Positions 8,831-17,728 of a DNA stretch of 24,149 nucleotides are shown here, piece after piece; the first letter of the stretch is position 1; every line of letters starts with the position of its first letter. The translations under genes and the position numbers were made by a program. This DNA comes from Chara braunii (lineage: Eukaryota; Streptophyta; Charophyceae; Charales; Characeae). The stretch lies in the NCBI GenBank assembly GCA_003427395.1, contig BFEA01000458.1, forward strand, positions 337,904 through 362,052, read 5' to 3'. The notes under the pieces are model-generated. The model saw only the letters and a list, made by a program, of their open reading frames with translations. It was not told the origin of the DNA and ran no database searches.

Positions 8831-8852
8831 CCTGTTATCAAAAGATAACAGG
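8831..8852. repeat. Perfect hairpin with AAAA loop
   Basis: CCTGTTATC (8831-8839) and GATAACAGG (8844-8852) form a 9-bp perfect stem around AAAA. No poly-T follows, so a polymerase III or bacterial-type terminator is not supported. Confidence 0.85.
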
Positions 8853-9651
8853 AACGTGATCCTTCGTAGGGTCAGGCCGAACAAATCAAGCCTTCAATCG
8901 AATTCGTATACCTGCATCACAGTTCAGGCGAAGGCGGACCAATAATATGTTTAAGACAAATAGAGGACATGCTCCATGTCGTAGCCTAACTCCTCTACTA
9001 ACTTCTCCCTTACCTTCTTCCAATGGGTTTCAGACATTATTGAAAATCTTGGCAGCATCTCCCTTAGTTAGGGTAGTTTGTCAAATTCTTCCTAGCAGAA
9101 AATAATCTAACTCCTCAAATTCTACAAAATATCGGCAACGCTTCCCGTAGGAAAAGTGCCTTTTTCAAAATTTTCAAGTGTAAAAAAATGACTAACTTTT
9201 TCATATTTGTAAAAATTTCGGCAGTGTTTCCCATAGGAAAGAAGACTGCAAAGATTTATACAAAGCTGAAAATGCAAAGACAAAGTACAACTATACTTGG
9301 GATTAATTTTTGACACTCACTTGATAGTCAGAACTGAAGATAGTTTACACGATCCCCCTTTGAAGATGGTATCATGAGCTATCACTAGTCCTAACTTCCA
9401 GTAAGGTCGGTTCTATCATATCCCAACTTCCCTCCCATCATCCACCTCACCTACCTATAGCTCCATCACTCAGCGAGCATCTAAAGCGACTAAGTTATCA
9501 AAAAGAATACCCCAAAGATAAACCTCAAAACATACATAGGTGAGTGCAACAACATCTCTCGCCAACCCTCAGGTTCCTTTCCAGGTCACATAGTTCGTTC
9601 AAAAACCCCCGTTATTCCCTTTTTACCCTTCCTTACATAAGACATAGGATC

Positions 9652-10816
9652 ATCCAACCCAACTTATGGATGTAACTGACCTCCCAGTTTATATGACTAG
9701 GTCACACCAGCTTATGGTGCCCTAACTAAGTAAAACAAGTATACGTAAGGCATAGGGCCAAACCACATCAACTTATGGTGTGACCAGTTTCTGCCTAGAC
9801 GATCGACATAAGGCGTATGACCGGGCCGCACCAACTAATGGTGAGGCTGGTCAGCCTGAACATTCGGCATACACAAAGAGTTGAACCTCCTCAATGAGGG
9901 GCCAGCCTTGGCCTGAACAATGACAAAAGGCATATGACCAGGACACACCAACTTATGATGTGCCTAGCCAGCCCAAATAGTGACATATGGCGTAGAATCA
10001 GGCTACCCAACTTATGAGTAGTCTAGCCCCACTTAAACAAGAAACAGGTGCGTGTGGTCAGTTTCTTTATACATTCAATCGAGTAAGATCACAAGTTCTT
10101 ACTCCGCAACACAACTATATTCAATAAGTAAGACCACAAGTTCTTTCTGTCTTCATACGAGTGGTCAGGTCACCTCAACTTATGAGGATCCCCATCCAAA
10201 CATCAGCTTATGTTTAGAAAGAAAAATAATCAAGCTTTATATTATCTCTCTGCCTTTTATATTATCAGGGGCATAGGACCCACTACCCAACTTATGGATG
10301 TATCAACCTACCCAATGTTACCACTCAATTTTATACTCTGAATCTTATTTCTCCTCTGCTTTATCTGCTACCGGCTTATATGGCTAGATCTTCCAACTCA
10401 TGGCGTCCAACCTGCCAATGATATACATAGTATATAGTTGTATCAGATTGTATACTTAGGTTCCACTTATGTTCACGGCTCACGACTTGGTCACACCAAC
10501 TTATGGTGTGACTAACCTGCCAAAACAAGTAAACATAAGGCATAGGACTGATCCACACCAACTTGTGGTGTGGTCAGTTTCTACCTAGACAATCGACATA
10601 AGGCGTATGACCGGGCCGCACCAACTTATGGTGGGGCTGGCCAGCCTAAACATTTGGCATACACAAAAAACTGAACCACCTCAACTTATGAGGGGTCCAA
10701 CCTTTGCCTGAACAAACGACGAAAGGCATATAGCTAGAACACACCAACTTATGGTGTGGTTAGTCAGCCCATACAATGACGTATAGCGTAGAACTAGGGT
10801 ACTCAACTTAGGAGTA
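9652..10816. repeat. Array of about 15 hairpin modules with a constant loop
   Basis: Modules centred on the loop ACTTA (often CAACTTATGG) are flanked by short arms that pair in most units. Examples: CACCA/TGGTG at 9705 and 10619, CACATCA/TGGTGTG at 9764, CACACCA/TGATGTG at 9944, CCTCA/TGAGG at 10173 and 10679, AAACAT/ATGTTT at 10198, a 9-bp stem at 10490-10512, CCACACCA/TGGTGTGG at 10553, CACACCA/TGGTGTG at 10740, and TACTC/GAGTA at 10800. In the two regular stretches (9705-10021 and 10490-10816) modules are 57-66 bp apart. Between loops a GACATAAGGC-like phrase recurs. Arms change together while the loop is fixed, so pairing seems to be what is kept. No coding potential seen. Function unknown. 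Confidence 0.85.
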
Positions 10817-10842
10817 GTCTAGCCCCGCCTAAACAAGCAACT
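9700..10842 (+). repeat. Higher-order duplication of a five- to six-hairpin block
   Basis: Block 1 (about 9700-10053) and block 2 (about 10488-10842) match module by module, including the between-hairpin phrases (for example ATCGACATAAGGCGTATGAC in both), and both end in GTCTAGCCCC. They lie about 790 bp apart, with a more degenerate stretch between them. Confidence 0.8.
10081..10104. repeat. Inverted repeat GAGTAAGA/TCTTACTC
   Basis: An 8-bp perfect stem with an 8-base loop in the degenerate middle of the hairpin array. A related phrase (AATAAGTAAGACCACAAGTT) follows at about 10122 but no longer pairs well. Confidence 0.75.
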
Positions 10843-10912
10843 GGTAAGTCTCCAATCTTCACCGTTGGACTCTCACACCCTTCACCGATAGAATGAGGAA
10901 AAATCGGAAGAT

Positions 10913-11152
10913 GCATAGAGAAGAAGGCGCCGAACTCGAAACACAAAAACGGTCGTGAAGGAGAGCAAGTCTCGATGATCAACACCGACAACGATCGCGA
11001 TCAACGTGGCGGTGGTGAGTACCATAGCGGATATCATCTCCGACAACGATCGCGATCAACGTGGCGGCGAACTCGAAACACAAAAACGGTCGTGAAGGAG
11101 AGCAAGTCTTGATGATCAACACCACCGCGCAGGAGCATAGAGAAGAAGGCGC
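10913..11152 (+). repeat. Mosaic of three repeats in permuted order
   Basis: Three blocks each occur twice in the same orientation, but in opposite order. Block a is 10913-10930 and 11135-11152; block b is 10931-10986 and 11068-11123 (one mismatch seen); block c is 10986-11012 and 11041-11067. The layout is a-b-c-spacer-c-b-spacer-a. Block c contains the palindrome GATCGCGATC. Confidence 0.9.
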
Positions 11153-11159
11153 CTCCGCT

Positions 11160-12120
11160 CGCTCGCTTGGATCCACCACACTCAGAACATGTCATGGTCA
11201 TGCATCTTTCACTAGAACATGGAGAAAATTACATTGCTTTCCAGTCATGCGCGCAAGTAGACAGAGAGAGGCTACTTCCTCCGTTGGCTAAATCACGCAC
11301 CGACCAACAGGTAAATCTCCAACTCCACGACCCTCCTCACGCTACTCCCGTCGGTAGGATGAGCAAATTCGAAATGGATCTTTCGTCAGGACACAACTAA
11401 ATGCAGCTCCCTGCAGAACACGATCCTTAGCCACGAAGGTCGTGACTAACCGCCAACCTGATTACGACGTTCATGACAGTCAAAATGAGCAGGATGCTTG
11501 GAGGTCACCACGGTTGCTCCAACTTCGAAGGCGATAGCGAAGAACCACAGAACCGCAAGGAAGAGCGGGAAGGAGCTGACTCCCTGGGTAATGCCGAGCA
11601 GTATTGTGATGTCGTGAGCTCACCATGACGATTCCTTGGTCATGATGCAACTGAAGAACGCCACTTATCTCGAAGCAATGACCTTCATCATGGCAGAGGC
11701 AGGATGAACAGTTAAACGCGTGCTACTGACCCTCCTCTATTGTTCACCAAGTATACAGACTGAGAATGAATCAGCCGCTGGAACCTGGGCAGGTGCATGG
11801 GACGACACCCCCCACCTCTCGTACTCTGCCTGTAGTTTCAATGAAAGTGAGATCCTCTCTCCCCCTTTCCTTCAGTCTCCCTTTGTCAACTCCCTACTAG
11901 CTCCCTTCTTTCTCTTAGTGTTGACCTTCATCGGCCCTAAATCACTCCCCTTTCGTTGTCGTTCTGTCGAACGATAGCGCACCAGAGCAATTCCGCCCTC
12001 AGTCTCATCAAAGAAACGCACACAGCGACCCGACACCATCGGGTCTGCTGTACTAAATAGCTTCAGTATTCACTCCTGCACCGGCCTTAGGAGATCACCT
12101 TCGATAGTTGTCCGGCCTCA
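11160..12120. other. Unassigned sequence within gag, middle portion
   Basis: No gene recognised. ORFs at 11061-11291, 11167-11400 and 11720-11977 overlap repeats or lack motifs. Composition is ordinary and no clear repeat was seen. Confidence 0.4.
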
Positions 12121-12159
12121 GACAATTTAGAAATATTTGGTTTTACTCATTAATTTCCA

Positions 12160-12236
12160 CCACCTAGATTCGAACACGAGTCTGTATTTCAACAGTTCAT
12201 GGGTGTACCCACTAAGCTAAGCTCTTGGGTACTTTC
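12160..12236 (-). repeat. tRNA-derived SINE head or tRNA pseudogene
   Basis: On the minus strand there is a polymerase III A-box-like TAGCTTAGTGGG (plus-strand 12208-12219) followed about 35 bases on by a B-box-like GTTCGAATC (plus-strand 12167-12175). Spacing and order fit a tRNA-type internal promoter. The T-stem and acceptor stem pair poorly, so a working tRNA is unlikely. The sequence beyond the B box (toward 12060) would be the SINE body, but its end is not clear. Confidence 0.55.
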
Positions 12237-13020
12237 GCCACTCTCGGTACAGGTACCGGTGTTGGGTCAAAAATAAGTAATAATAATAAACTAATAATAA
12301 AAATAAAAAATAGAGAAAAAGAAGTCGATGAGGAGGGAAGGAGGGACCCACCAGTACTCCCTCGGTCCTGCCAGTTGGGCCCGCAGTCGGACTCGCCAGC
12401 AAAACTAAGGGGGATAGTCCCGCGAGACCCTCAACCCCTCAGTTTTCTTCATAAGACGTTCCTCCGCTCCTTCGTTTCCAGTTGCTGGCCTCGATCCCCA
12501 GATCTTCATAGGCCCAAGCTTGGGTGTAGCAGGCGCAAACTTCCTCATAAAATGTATTCGTGTTGCCCCAAGGCCTGTTGAACAACATTAAAAGTCGTTC
12601 TTTGGCCCATCGGTCATGTCTATGGCTCCTACATACCCGTCCTCGCCTGCATGAAGGGGCCAGTTCCACCTGCCGCCGTCATGCATGCGGCTCAACCGCA
12701 CCGTGGCTTAAAAATTCTGACCTTTCTTAGCAGGCTACCTTTCCGAAGGCCGTACTTTTACTACCTAGGTGTCGGGAGAACCCGAGCTCCACTACTTCTT
12801 ACTTACGCCGACGCTTCCTAATGCTGCTCGTGGCTTCTACCGTGGACTGAAACATGGTGAACCTAAGGGCTCACGTATTCCACACAACGAGGACCCTACT
12901 CCTGTCTCAGGTAAGTCAACATCTCTGATGACTAAATCCTAACCCTGACCATCAAATGCCAGTCTAAAATGTGAACGCTCTCTGCGTGTGCTATTGTAGG
13001 TGCCTCGTGACCCTTTTCTA
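12237..13020. other. Unassigned sequence within gag, right portion
   Basis: An AT-rich run (about 12271-12322) is followed by GC-rich sequence without a recognisable gene. ORFs on both strands at 12225-12669 oppose each other and show no motif. Confidence 0.4.
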
Positions 13021-13500
13021 GTTCACGTTACTGGGCGCGAGTGCCGATCAAACGCTTGCCTAAACTCATGTGTGCCCTCAAAGTCCACGCCTACACACTC
13101 TGTAATCAGATCAAATGCGCCTGCCATTCCCAACGCCTTAAAGTTGGTTATGACCGGGCAAAGATGAGACACTTTCTCACATATTATCAAAAATGCATCT
13201 TCTGCGAGACGCAAGAATGCGCCCAAATACCCTTGTAAGGGTATTCGGGCCGCCGCCACTGTTGCTGCCGCCGTTGTTGCAGTAGCAAGTGGCAGTGCAG
13301 GGCATTCTGAAACTGTTGCAACTTTCCTTAAATGGATAGAAAGGCGACAGTACGTTAGTAAACTCTTTGCTACTCCTGATCTGGAGATGACTGCGCAATC
13401 CTGCTTGGATGTGATTAAAGGCACGGTTCCCTTTACTGCAACACATCGCTTGGGGCTCAGACTCATAACGTATACAGATTGCCTTTCCCTCATGCGGGAT
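13021..13500. other. Ambiguous coding stretch open on both strands
   Basis: A minus-strand ORF of 156 codons (13493-13023) and a plus-strand frame with one TGA (13164) both stay open here. The plus frame runs Ala/Val-rich and then reads ETVATFLKWIERRQYVSKLF, in the direction of the following gag. I cannot decide which, if either, is real. A near-perfect 30-bp dyad lies at 13221-13250. Confidence 0.35.
13221..13250. repeat. Near-perfect 30-bp dyad
   Basis: Two 14-base arms (13221-13234 and 13237-13250) pair at 13 of 14 positions around a 2-base centre GT. The core is ATACCCTT/AAGGGTAT. Confidence 0.85.
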
Positions 13501-13514
13501 TAGTCAAGTTGGAG

Positions 13515-13990
13515 GCACAACAACTCCCGGGTGGATTGGGTGGTGAAAAGACCACCAGCCGCAGACGGTTTCCTGGCAGCAACCGTTTTGCAATGCACGA
13601 TCTGCTTGAGGTTGACGAGGAGACCTTCGCAGAGGACCCTTCTCTTTGTGACGATCAAGAGCAAGACTGCGAGGCATCTTGCTCTTCGCCAGCCCATAAG
13701 TCTGATTATGTGGATGAGGATGAATCAATGAATGTCGTCAAAAAGACTGCCTCCAAAAGTAAGGGACCGAGGAACACAGCGAAGAACAATACTAACACCA
13801 TTCTCCTTCCCAAGGGAGCGAAGATTCCACCCAAACCGGAAGATCCTGCCACAAAACCATGGGTAGATCTCTAGATCAGTGAAAGTGAGTGGAAACACAG
13901 GGTGAAGAAGGGGGTTCGCCTGCACTGCACCAAACCAGGACACTCAATCCAACATTGCTTTAGATTGCCGCAGAGAAACCAGCAAAGGGG
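13515..13990 (+). pseudogene. gag: Chromovirus gag, C-terminal nucleocapsid fragment
   Basis: The frame ending at TAG 13872-13874 and continuing beyond it encodes an acidic then basic linker (EVDEETFAEDPSLCDD; KKTASKSKGPRNTAK), then a CCHC zinc-knuckle relic, LHCTKPGHSIQHCF (second Cys at 13926). The Cys three residues before this Cys has become Arg, so zinc binding would be impaired. Such knuckles bind the packaged RNA. After about 13990 the coding frame shifts toward the protease. The internal stop, the lost Cys and the shift mark it as dead. Confidence 0.7.
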
Positions 13991-14988
13991 ATAGAGATAT
14001 CATCAGCACACTCTACAGACGGAGAGGCTGAACATGTAAGTGCAGATCCTTCGCCGGATTCTGATCATACTCAACAAACCTCTCTTGATACCCCATCTGA
14101 TGTTGATTCCAAGGCTGAGAAACTGCACATCCTCTACAAGGAGCCTTGGGTGGATTCGGAAAAAATTGACTTTCATGCTCTCTTGTCGCGCTGGGCTCAC
14201 ATGAAGCAAGAACGCGCACAAGGGAAAACGACGTTGATCTTCTTCAAACTCCGCATTAACGGTCGTTACATTTGGGTGTTGGCTGATTGTGGCGCAACCG
14301 CCAACTACTTCTCACCACGCGACATTCGTAAGGCACGCTTGGGAATGAAGCAAGTGACTTTGCAGAATCCTTGTCGGACCCAAGTGGGCAACCAAGAGGT
14401 TGTCACCTATGTAGCACCGTGTTCTCGTTCGGAGGCGAACGCGAACAAGCACTAAAAACCCTCCGAACGCGAACATAAAAAATATTTGAAAAAAAAAAGG
14501 TTCCCAGAAAAATCTGAAAAAAATATATGTTTGTAAAATAACAATACAAGCAACTTTTGCCTTGGAGTCATGTTCTAATTCGTAGCCAATCATGAGTTAA
14601 AAATCAAAAACCAGAACAATAATTAATTTTGTTTTTTTTTTTACGAAAAAAATTATGTTTGCCTGAACATGTTCGCGAGATGTTCGCGCGAATGGACGAA
14701 CACATTTGCGCGAACGTGAAGGAGCGCGAACACATTCGTCGTGCTACGCACATTGTCACATCTACGCATGCAGTCAAAGGTGTGCGCACTACGTTTGACG
14801 TAGACCGCACTATCACGCATGAGTTGAACTTCTATGTCCTTGGTAAGTGCCCCTTCGACGCGGTTATTGGCTTGGGCTGGTTGCAGGCCCAATGTGAAAG
14901 AACCACGTGGAAGGACTCACAGTTCATGGTCAACGATGCCATGGCAATCGAGTGTCCTGTCCTCTTGGATGAGCTGCACGAGTCCTAA
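13991..14988 (+). pseudogene. pro: Chromovirus aspartic protease, split by an insertion
   Basis: Left part: from about 14150 the frame encodes a retropepsin-like core, FFKLRINGRYIWVLADCGAT (active-site Asp in DCGAT, Cys in place of the usual Ser/Thr), followed by NYFSPRDIRKARLGMK. At 14411 a foldback element interrupts it. Right part (14748-14988) resumes with the C-terminal half, ITHELNFYVLGKCPFDAVIG and LGWLQAQ, a flap/dimer-like region typical of Ty3 proteases. It ends at TAA 14986-14988, in frame with the following RT region. The protease would cleave Gag-Pol. It is inactivated by the insertion. Confidence 0.8.
14411..14747. mobile_element. 337-bp foldback (MITE-like) insertion
   Basis: The ends are GTAGCAC (14411-14417) and GTGCTAC (14741-14747), an inverted pair. 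Just inside, GTGTTC near the left end pairs with GAACAC near the right end. Subterminal sequence is packed with GCGAAC/GTTCGC in opposite orientations, and TTCGGAGG/CCTCCGAA forms an internal hairpin near the left end. The centre is AT-rich with A and T runs. No coding sequence. Protease homology stops and restarts at its edges. I could not define the target-site duplication. Confidence 0.7.
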
Positions 14989-15408
14989 GTGACTTTTCTC
15001 AATGCAATGAAATTTTGCAAAAAGTGGCACAGGCGCAAAGTTGATGAGCAAATGTATATAGCCTTCGTTAGGCCTGCTCATGTGCCTTTTATTTTTGCTG
15101 TACATAATGATTCTACTTTGCATGCAGTTTTTACTTTTGATGCAACTACTTCTCATGCAACTCTACTTCTACTTCCAAACGACTCTGCTTCAAATCCTCT
15201 TGTTTTGGCTACACCTATACAATCCGGGATGCTTGCACCAGAATGTGATGATCCACCTCCGGAAATTCCTTCGGAGATCCGCAGCCTTCTCGACCAATTC
15301 CCTGAAGTTTTGGCCGAACCGCATGGAGTTCCCGTGCGTCTGGTCCGACACAAGATCGAGTTGATAGAAAGCAACACTCCGAAAGGCTGTGTCTATCGAA
15401 TGGGCTAA
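14989..15408 (+). pseudogene. pol: Chromovirus pol, protease-RT connection
   Basis: This segment is in frame with the end of the protease. It contains the conserved lead-in to Ty3 RT: PPEIPSEIRSLLDQFPEVL followed by HKIELIESNTPKG and YRM. TAA at 15406-15408 interrupts it immediately before the RT fingers. No independent start is expected, since this is part of a polyprotein. Confidence 0.75.
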
Positions 15409-16056
15409 GGCGAATTGGAGGAGTTGCGTAGGCAGATCGATGACATGCTTGAAAAAGGATGGATCAAGCCAAGCGAATCCGAATTCGGTGCGCCAATTTT
15501 GTTTGTTCCTAAGAAGGGAGGCAAACTACGGATGTGTATTGATTACCGCGGACTGAACAAAAGAACTAGAAAGAATGCATACCCTTTGCCACGCATTGAC
15601 GATCTGCTTGACACTGCGGGTGGATGCAAGGTCTTCAACAAGATCGATCTCAAGTCTGGTTACCACCAAATTGAAGTACCAGCATAAAACTGCATTTAAA
15701 ACTCATGATGGTTTGTATGAATTTATCGTTATGCCCTTTTCGACCTCACGAATGCACCGACCACCTTCCAAAGTCTCATGGACAAGGTGTTCTGCAATCA
15801 GATCAATCGATTTGTTGTTGTTTATTTGGATGACATACTAATCTTCAGCAAGTCGATGGAGGAGCACATGAGACACCTTGCGGAAGTATTGCAGAATCTC
15901 AAGGATGCGCAACTCCATCTCAACTTAGAGAAGTCTGAGTTTGGGAGGGATAGCGTCATCTACCTTGGACACCGGTTGTCCGCTGCAGGCCTAGAGCCCG
16001 AGGCAACCAAAGTGGAGGTCATCCGCAAATGACCGCAACCGACAAATGTCCGAGAA
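15409..16056 (+). pseudogene. pol: Chromovirus reverse transcriptase
   Basis: Typical Ty3 RT order: [38 protein letters not shown] (fingers), [23 protein letters not shown] (motif A with its Asp), [19 protein letters not shown] (motif B side), and VVVYLDDILIFS (catalytic YLDD at 15823-15834), then HLNLEKSEF and YLGHRLS. The frame is broken: a stop at 15685-15687, a shift to another frame for about 15688-15740, a return to the first frame before the YLDD box, and TGA at 16030-16032 where the family has Trp. Catalytic residues are still readable. It copied the element RNA before it decayed. Confidence 0.92.
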
Positions 16057-16800
16057 TTGCGTTCTTTTCTTGGTCTTGCGTCGTACTACCGTAAGTTTGT
16101 GCCCAAATTTTCTATCATCGCCCGTCCGCTGTCCAAATTGACAAGCAAGAACGTGTCTTACACGTGGGATGGGGAATGCAGAACAACCTTCCAAGCATTG
16201 AAGGAGGCTTTGGTGAGTCATCCGGTGCTCCGCATTGCAGATCCCAAACTTACATTCGTAGTAACTACGGATGCAAGCTTGTATGGGATTGGTGCAGTGT
16301 TGCAGCAAGATGATGGTGACGGCTTACGTCCGCTTGAGTATTACAGCAAACGCATGCCCAGTCACAAGGTAGCTGCCTCCACCTATATGTGAGAACTCTA
16401 TGCCTTGAGAGAGGCACTAGATCATTGGAAACACTACCTCTTGGGTCACCACTTCAAAGTGTTCTCAGACCATGAGACTTTGAAATGGATCCTGACACAG
16501 AATAATCCATCAATTACATTGACCCACTGGTTGCATGAGATTACTGTGTATGATTTTGAACTTAAGCACAAAAAGGGTTGTTACAATCGCGTTGCGGATG
16601 CTTTGTCTCGCCATCCTGAGTACATGACTTGCCTTGTGGGTTACTACGATCTCCGTAAGAATTTGAAGGAGGGACTCATCGAGCATACTGCCAAGGACTC
16701 AGAACTCGGTCTCATCCTTGAGCAGATCCAGGCTGACCCTAGCAGCCAGCCAGATTTCCACGAGTGTAAAGGTTTACTTTTTCGACGTTACGTGAAGTAA
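16057..16800 (+). pseudogene. pol: Chromovirus RNase H and connection domain
   Basis: The conserved RSFLGLASYYRKFVPKFS opens the thumb/connection region. The RNase H part follows: VVTTDASLYGIGAVLQQ (first catalytic Asp), LEYYSKRM, ELYALREALDHWKHYLLG (Glu), VFSDHETLKWI (Asp) and VADALSRH (last Asp). The frame is interrupted by TGA 16390-16392, at a position where CGA would give Arg, and ends at TAA 16798-16800. The enzyme removes RNA from RNA-DNA hybrids. Confidence 0.9.
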
Positions 16801-17100
16801 GACCGACTGTGTGTACCCAACCAAGAGCCTATCCATAGTCACTTCTTGGACTTGGCTCATGGCCGGAGTGGACACTTCGGTTTTGAAGAGACATACGGAA
16901 GTCTATTACAAAAGTTTGTATGGCCTGGGATGAAAGAAATGGCACGAAGGTTTGTGGTTGAGTGTGAAGTTTGTCAACGCATCAAACCGTCTCGGCAAAA
17001 GCCATATGGGTTGTTGCATCCTTTTCCTATTCCTGATGGTCCGGGCGAGTCTCTTTCCATCGACTTCACGAACATGGGAAAGAAGAGCGGGAATACCCAG
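16801..17100 (+). pseudogene. pol: Chromovirus integrase, zinc-binding domain only
   Basis: In frame after the stop, the H2C2 integrase zinc domain is visible: His in HSHFLDLAHGRSGHFG, then FVWPGMKEMARRFV and CEVCQRIK. The core domain begins (GESLSIDFTNMGKKSG) and breaks off at about 17100. The catalytic Asp-Asp-Glu region is missing, with the next recognisable sequence being the C-terminal part. About 250 residues seem to be deleted relative to family length. The element cannot integrate by its own integrase. Confidence 0.85.
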
Positions 17101-17460
17101 CCTTTCACTCGTCGAAGTTGTTTCCGTATGAACCGCCTGAAACTTTTCCGTATCAAGAATCGATGATTCCTCGCGCAATCAATTGCGGTCACGAGATTGA
17201 TAGAATTGTCGAGCACAATGGAAAAGGGAGAAACAATACAAAGTCCATTTTCTATATCATCCATTGAATGGCTTTTATTGGATTGCTAAGAAAGATTTGC
17301 TGCAGAGTGCCCCGTGAGTCGTCAACGCATATGAACGACTGATTACCTCTGAACAGCAACCTAAATTTATTGTTACCCTCACTCCTACGGCACATACCCA
17401 ATCTCTCTTTGTCATTTACGCTTATGATGCATTATGCAGGGACTCTGATTGAGGTACTCG
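17101..17460 (+). pseudogene. pol: Integrase C-terminus and chromodomain remnant
   Basis: One frame gives FHSSKLFPYEPPETFPYQES, the linker after the integrase core in chromoviruses, then GHEIDRIVEHNGKGRNNTKS, a chromodomain-like opening. The frame then shifts and HPLNGFYWIAKKDLLQSAP followed by VVNAYERL completes a chromodomain shape. In chromoviruses this domain guides integration to particular chromatin. A frameshift and stops near 17265 and 17308 disable it. The domain call is by pattern and is less certain than the RT. Confidence 0.65.
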
Positions 17461-17479
17461 CTCGAAGGGGCCTCGCTCT

Positions 17480-17492
17480 TGAGGGGGGGTAG
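17480..17492 (+). other. Polypurine tract
   Basis: A purine-rich GAGGGGGGGTAG lies directly before the TGTAATGACC that opens the 3' LTR, the expected site for plus-strand priming. Confidence 0.85.
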
Positions 17493-17578
17493 TGTAATGA
17501 CCCGCCATAACAGAAACTGAGAACACTGCTGATTTCTGAAGTTCTGCCGATGGAATGGATGCCTTGCTGAGATTCCCG

Positions 17579-17728
17579 CATTCTGCTGAGTTTTCTAAGT
17601 CTGTATGTGTGCATGCTTATTCACCTGTGTGCCTGTCTTAGTGCTTGTCGCCGCATTCTACTGAGTTTTCTAAGTCTGTATGTGTGCGTGCTTATTCACC
17701 TGCGTGCCTGTCTTCGTGCTTGTCGGTA
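17579..17728 (+). repeat. 75-bp tandem duplication in the 3' LTR
   Basis: The phrase from CATTCTGCTGAG at 17579 repeats from CATTCTACTGAG at 17654 with a few substitutions. The 5' LTR has one copy (about 84-158). Confidence 0.85.

Larger units (their letters stand above)
7340..9640. other. Unassigned sequence within gag, left portion
   Basis: I recognise no gene here. The first 350 bases are GC-rich, the rest mixed. Short ORFs at 8044-8343 and 8429-8719 show no motif. Seen directly: hairpins at 7625-7667, 8365-8397 and 8831-8852; a short TA run near 8347-8359; and a repeated 29-bp phrase of the form AAAATWTCGGCA...TAGGAAA at about 9127 and 9212. Origin unknown; probably part of an insertion that split gag. 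Confidence 0.5.

Noticed and set aside
8831-8852. Transcription terminator
   Set aside because: No T-run follows and the context is eukaryotic.
9652-10816. CRISPR-like array
   Set aside because: Repeats are not identical, spacers are themselves repeated, no cas genes are present, and the context is a eukaryotic retroelement.
12160-12236. Functional tRNA gene
   Set aside because: A and B boxes are present but T-stem and acceptor pairing is poor.
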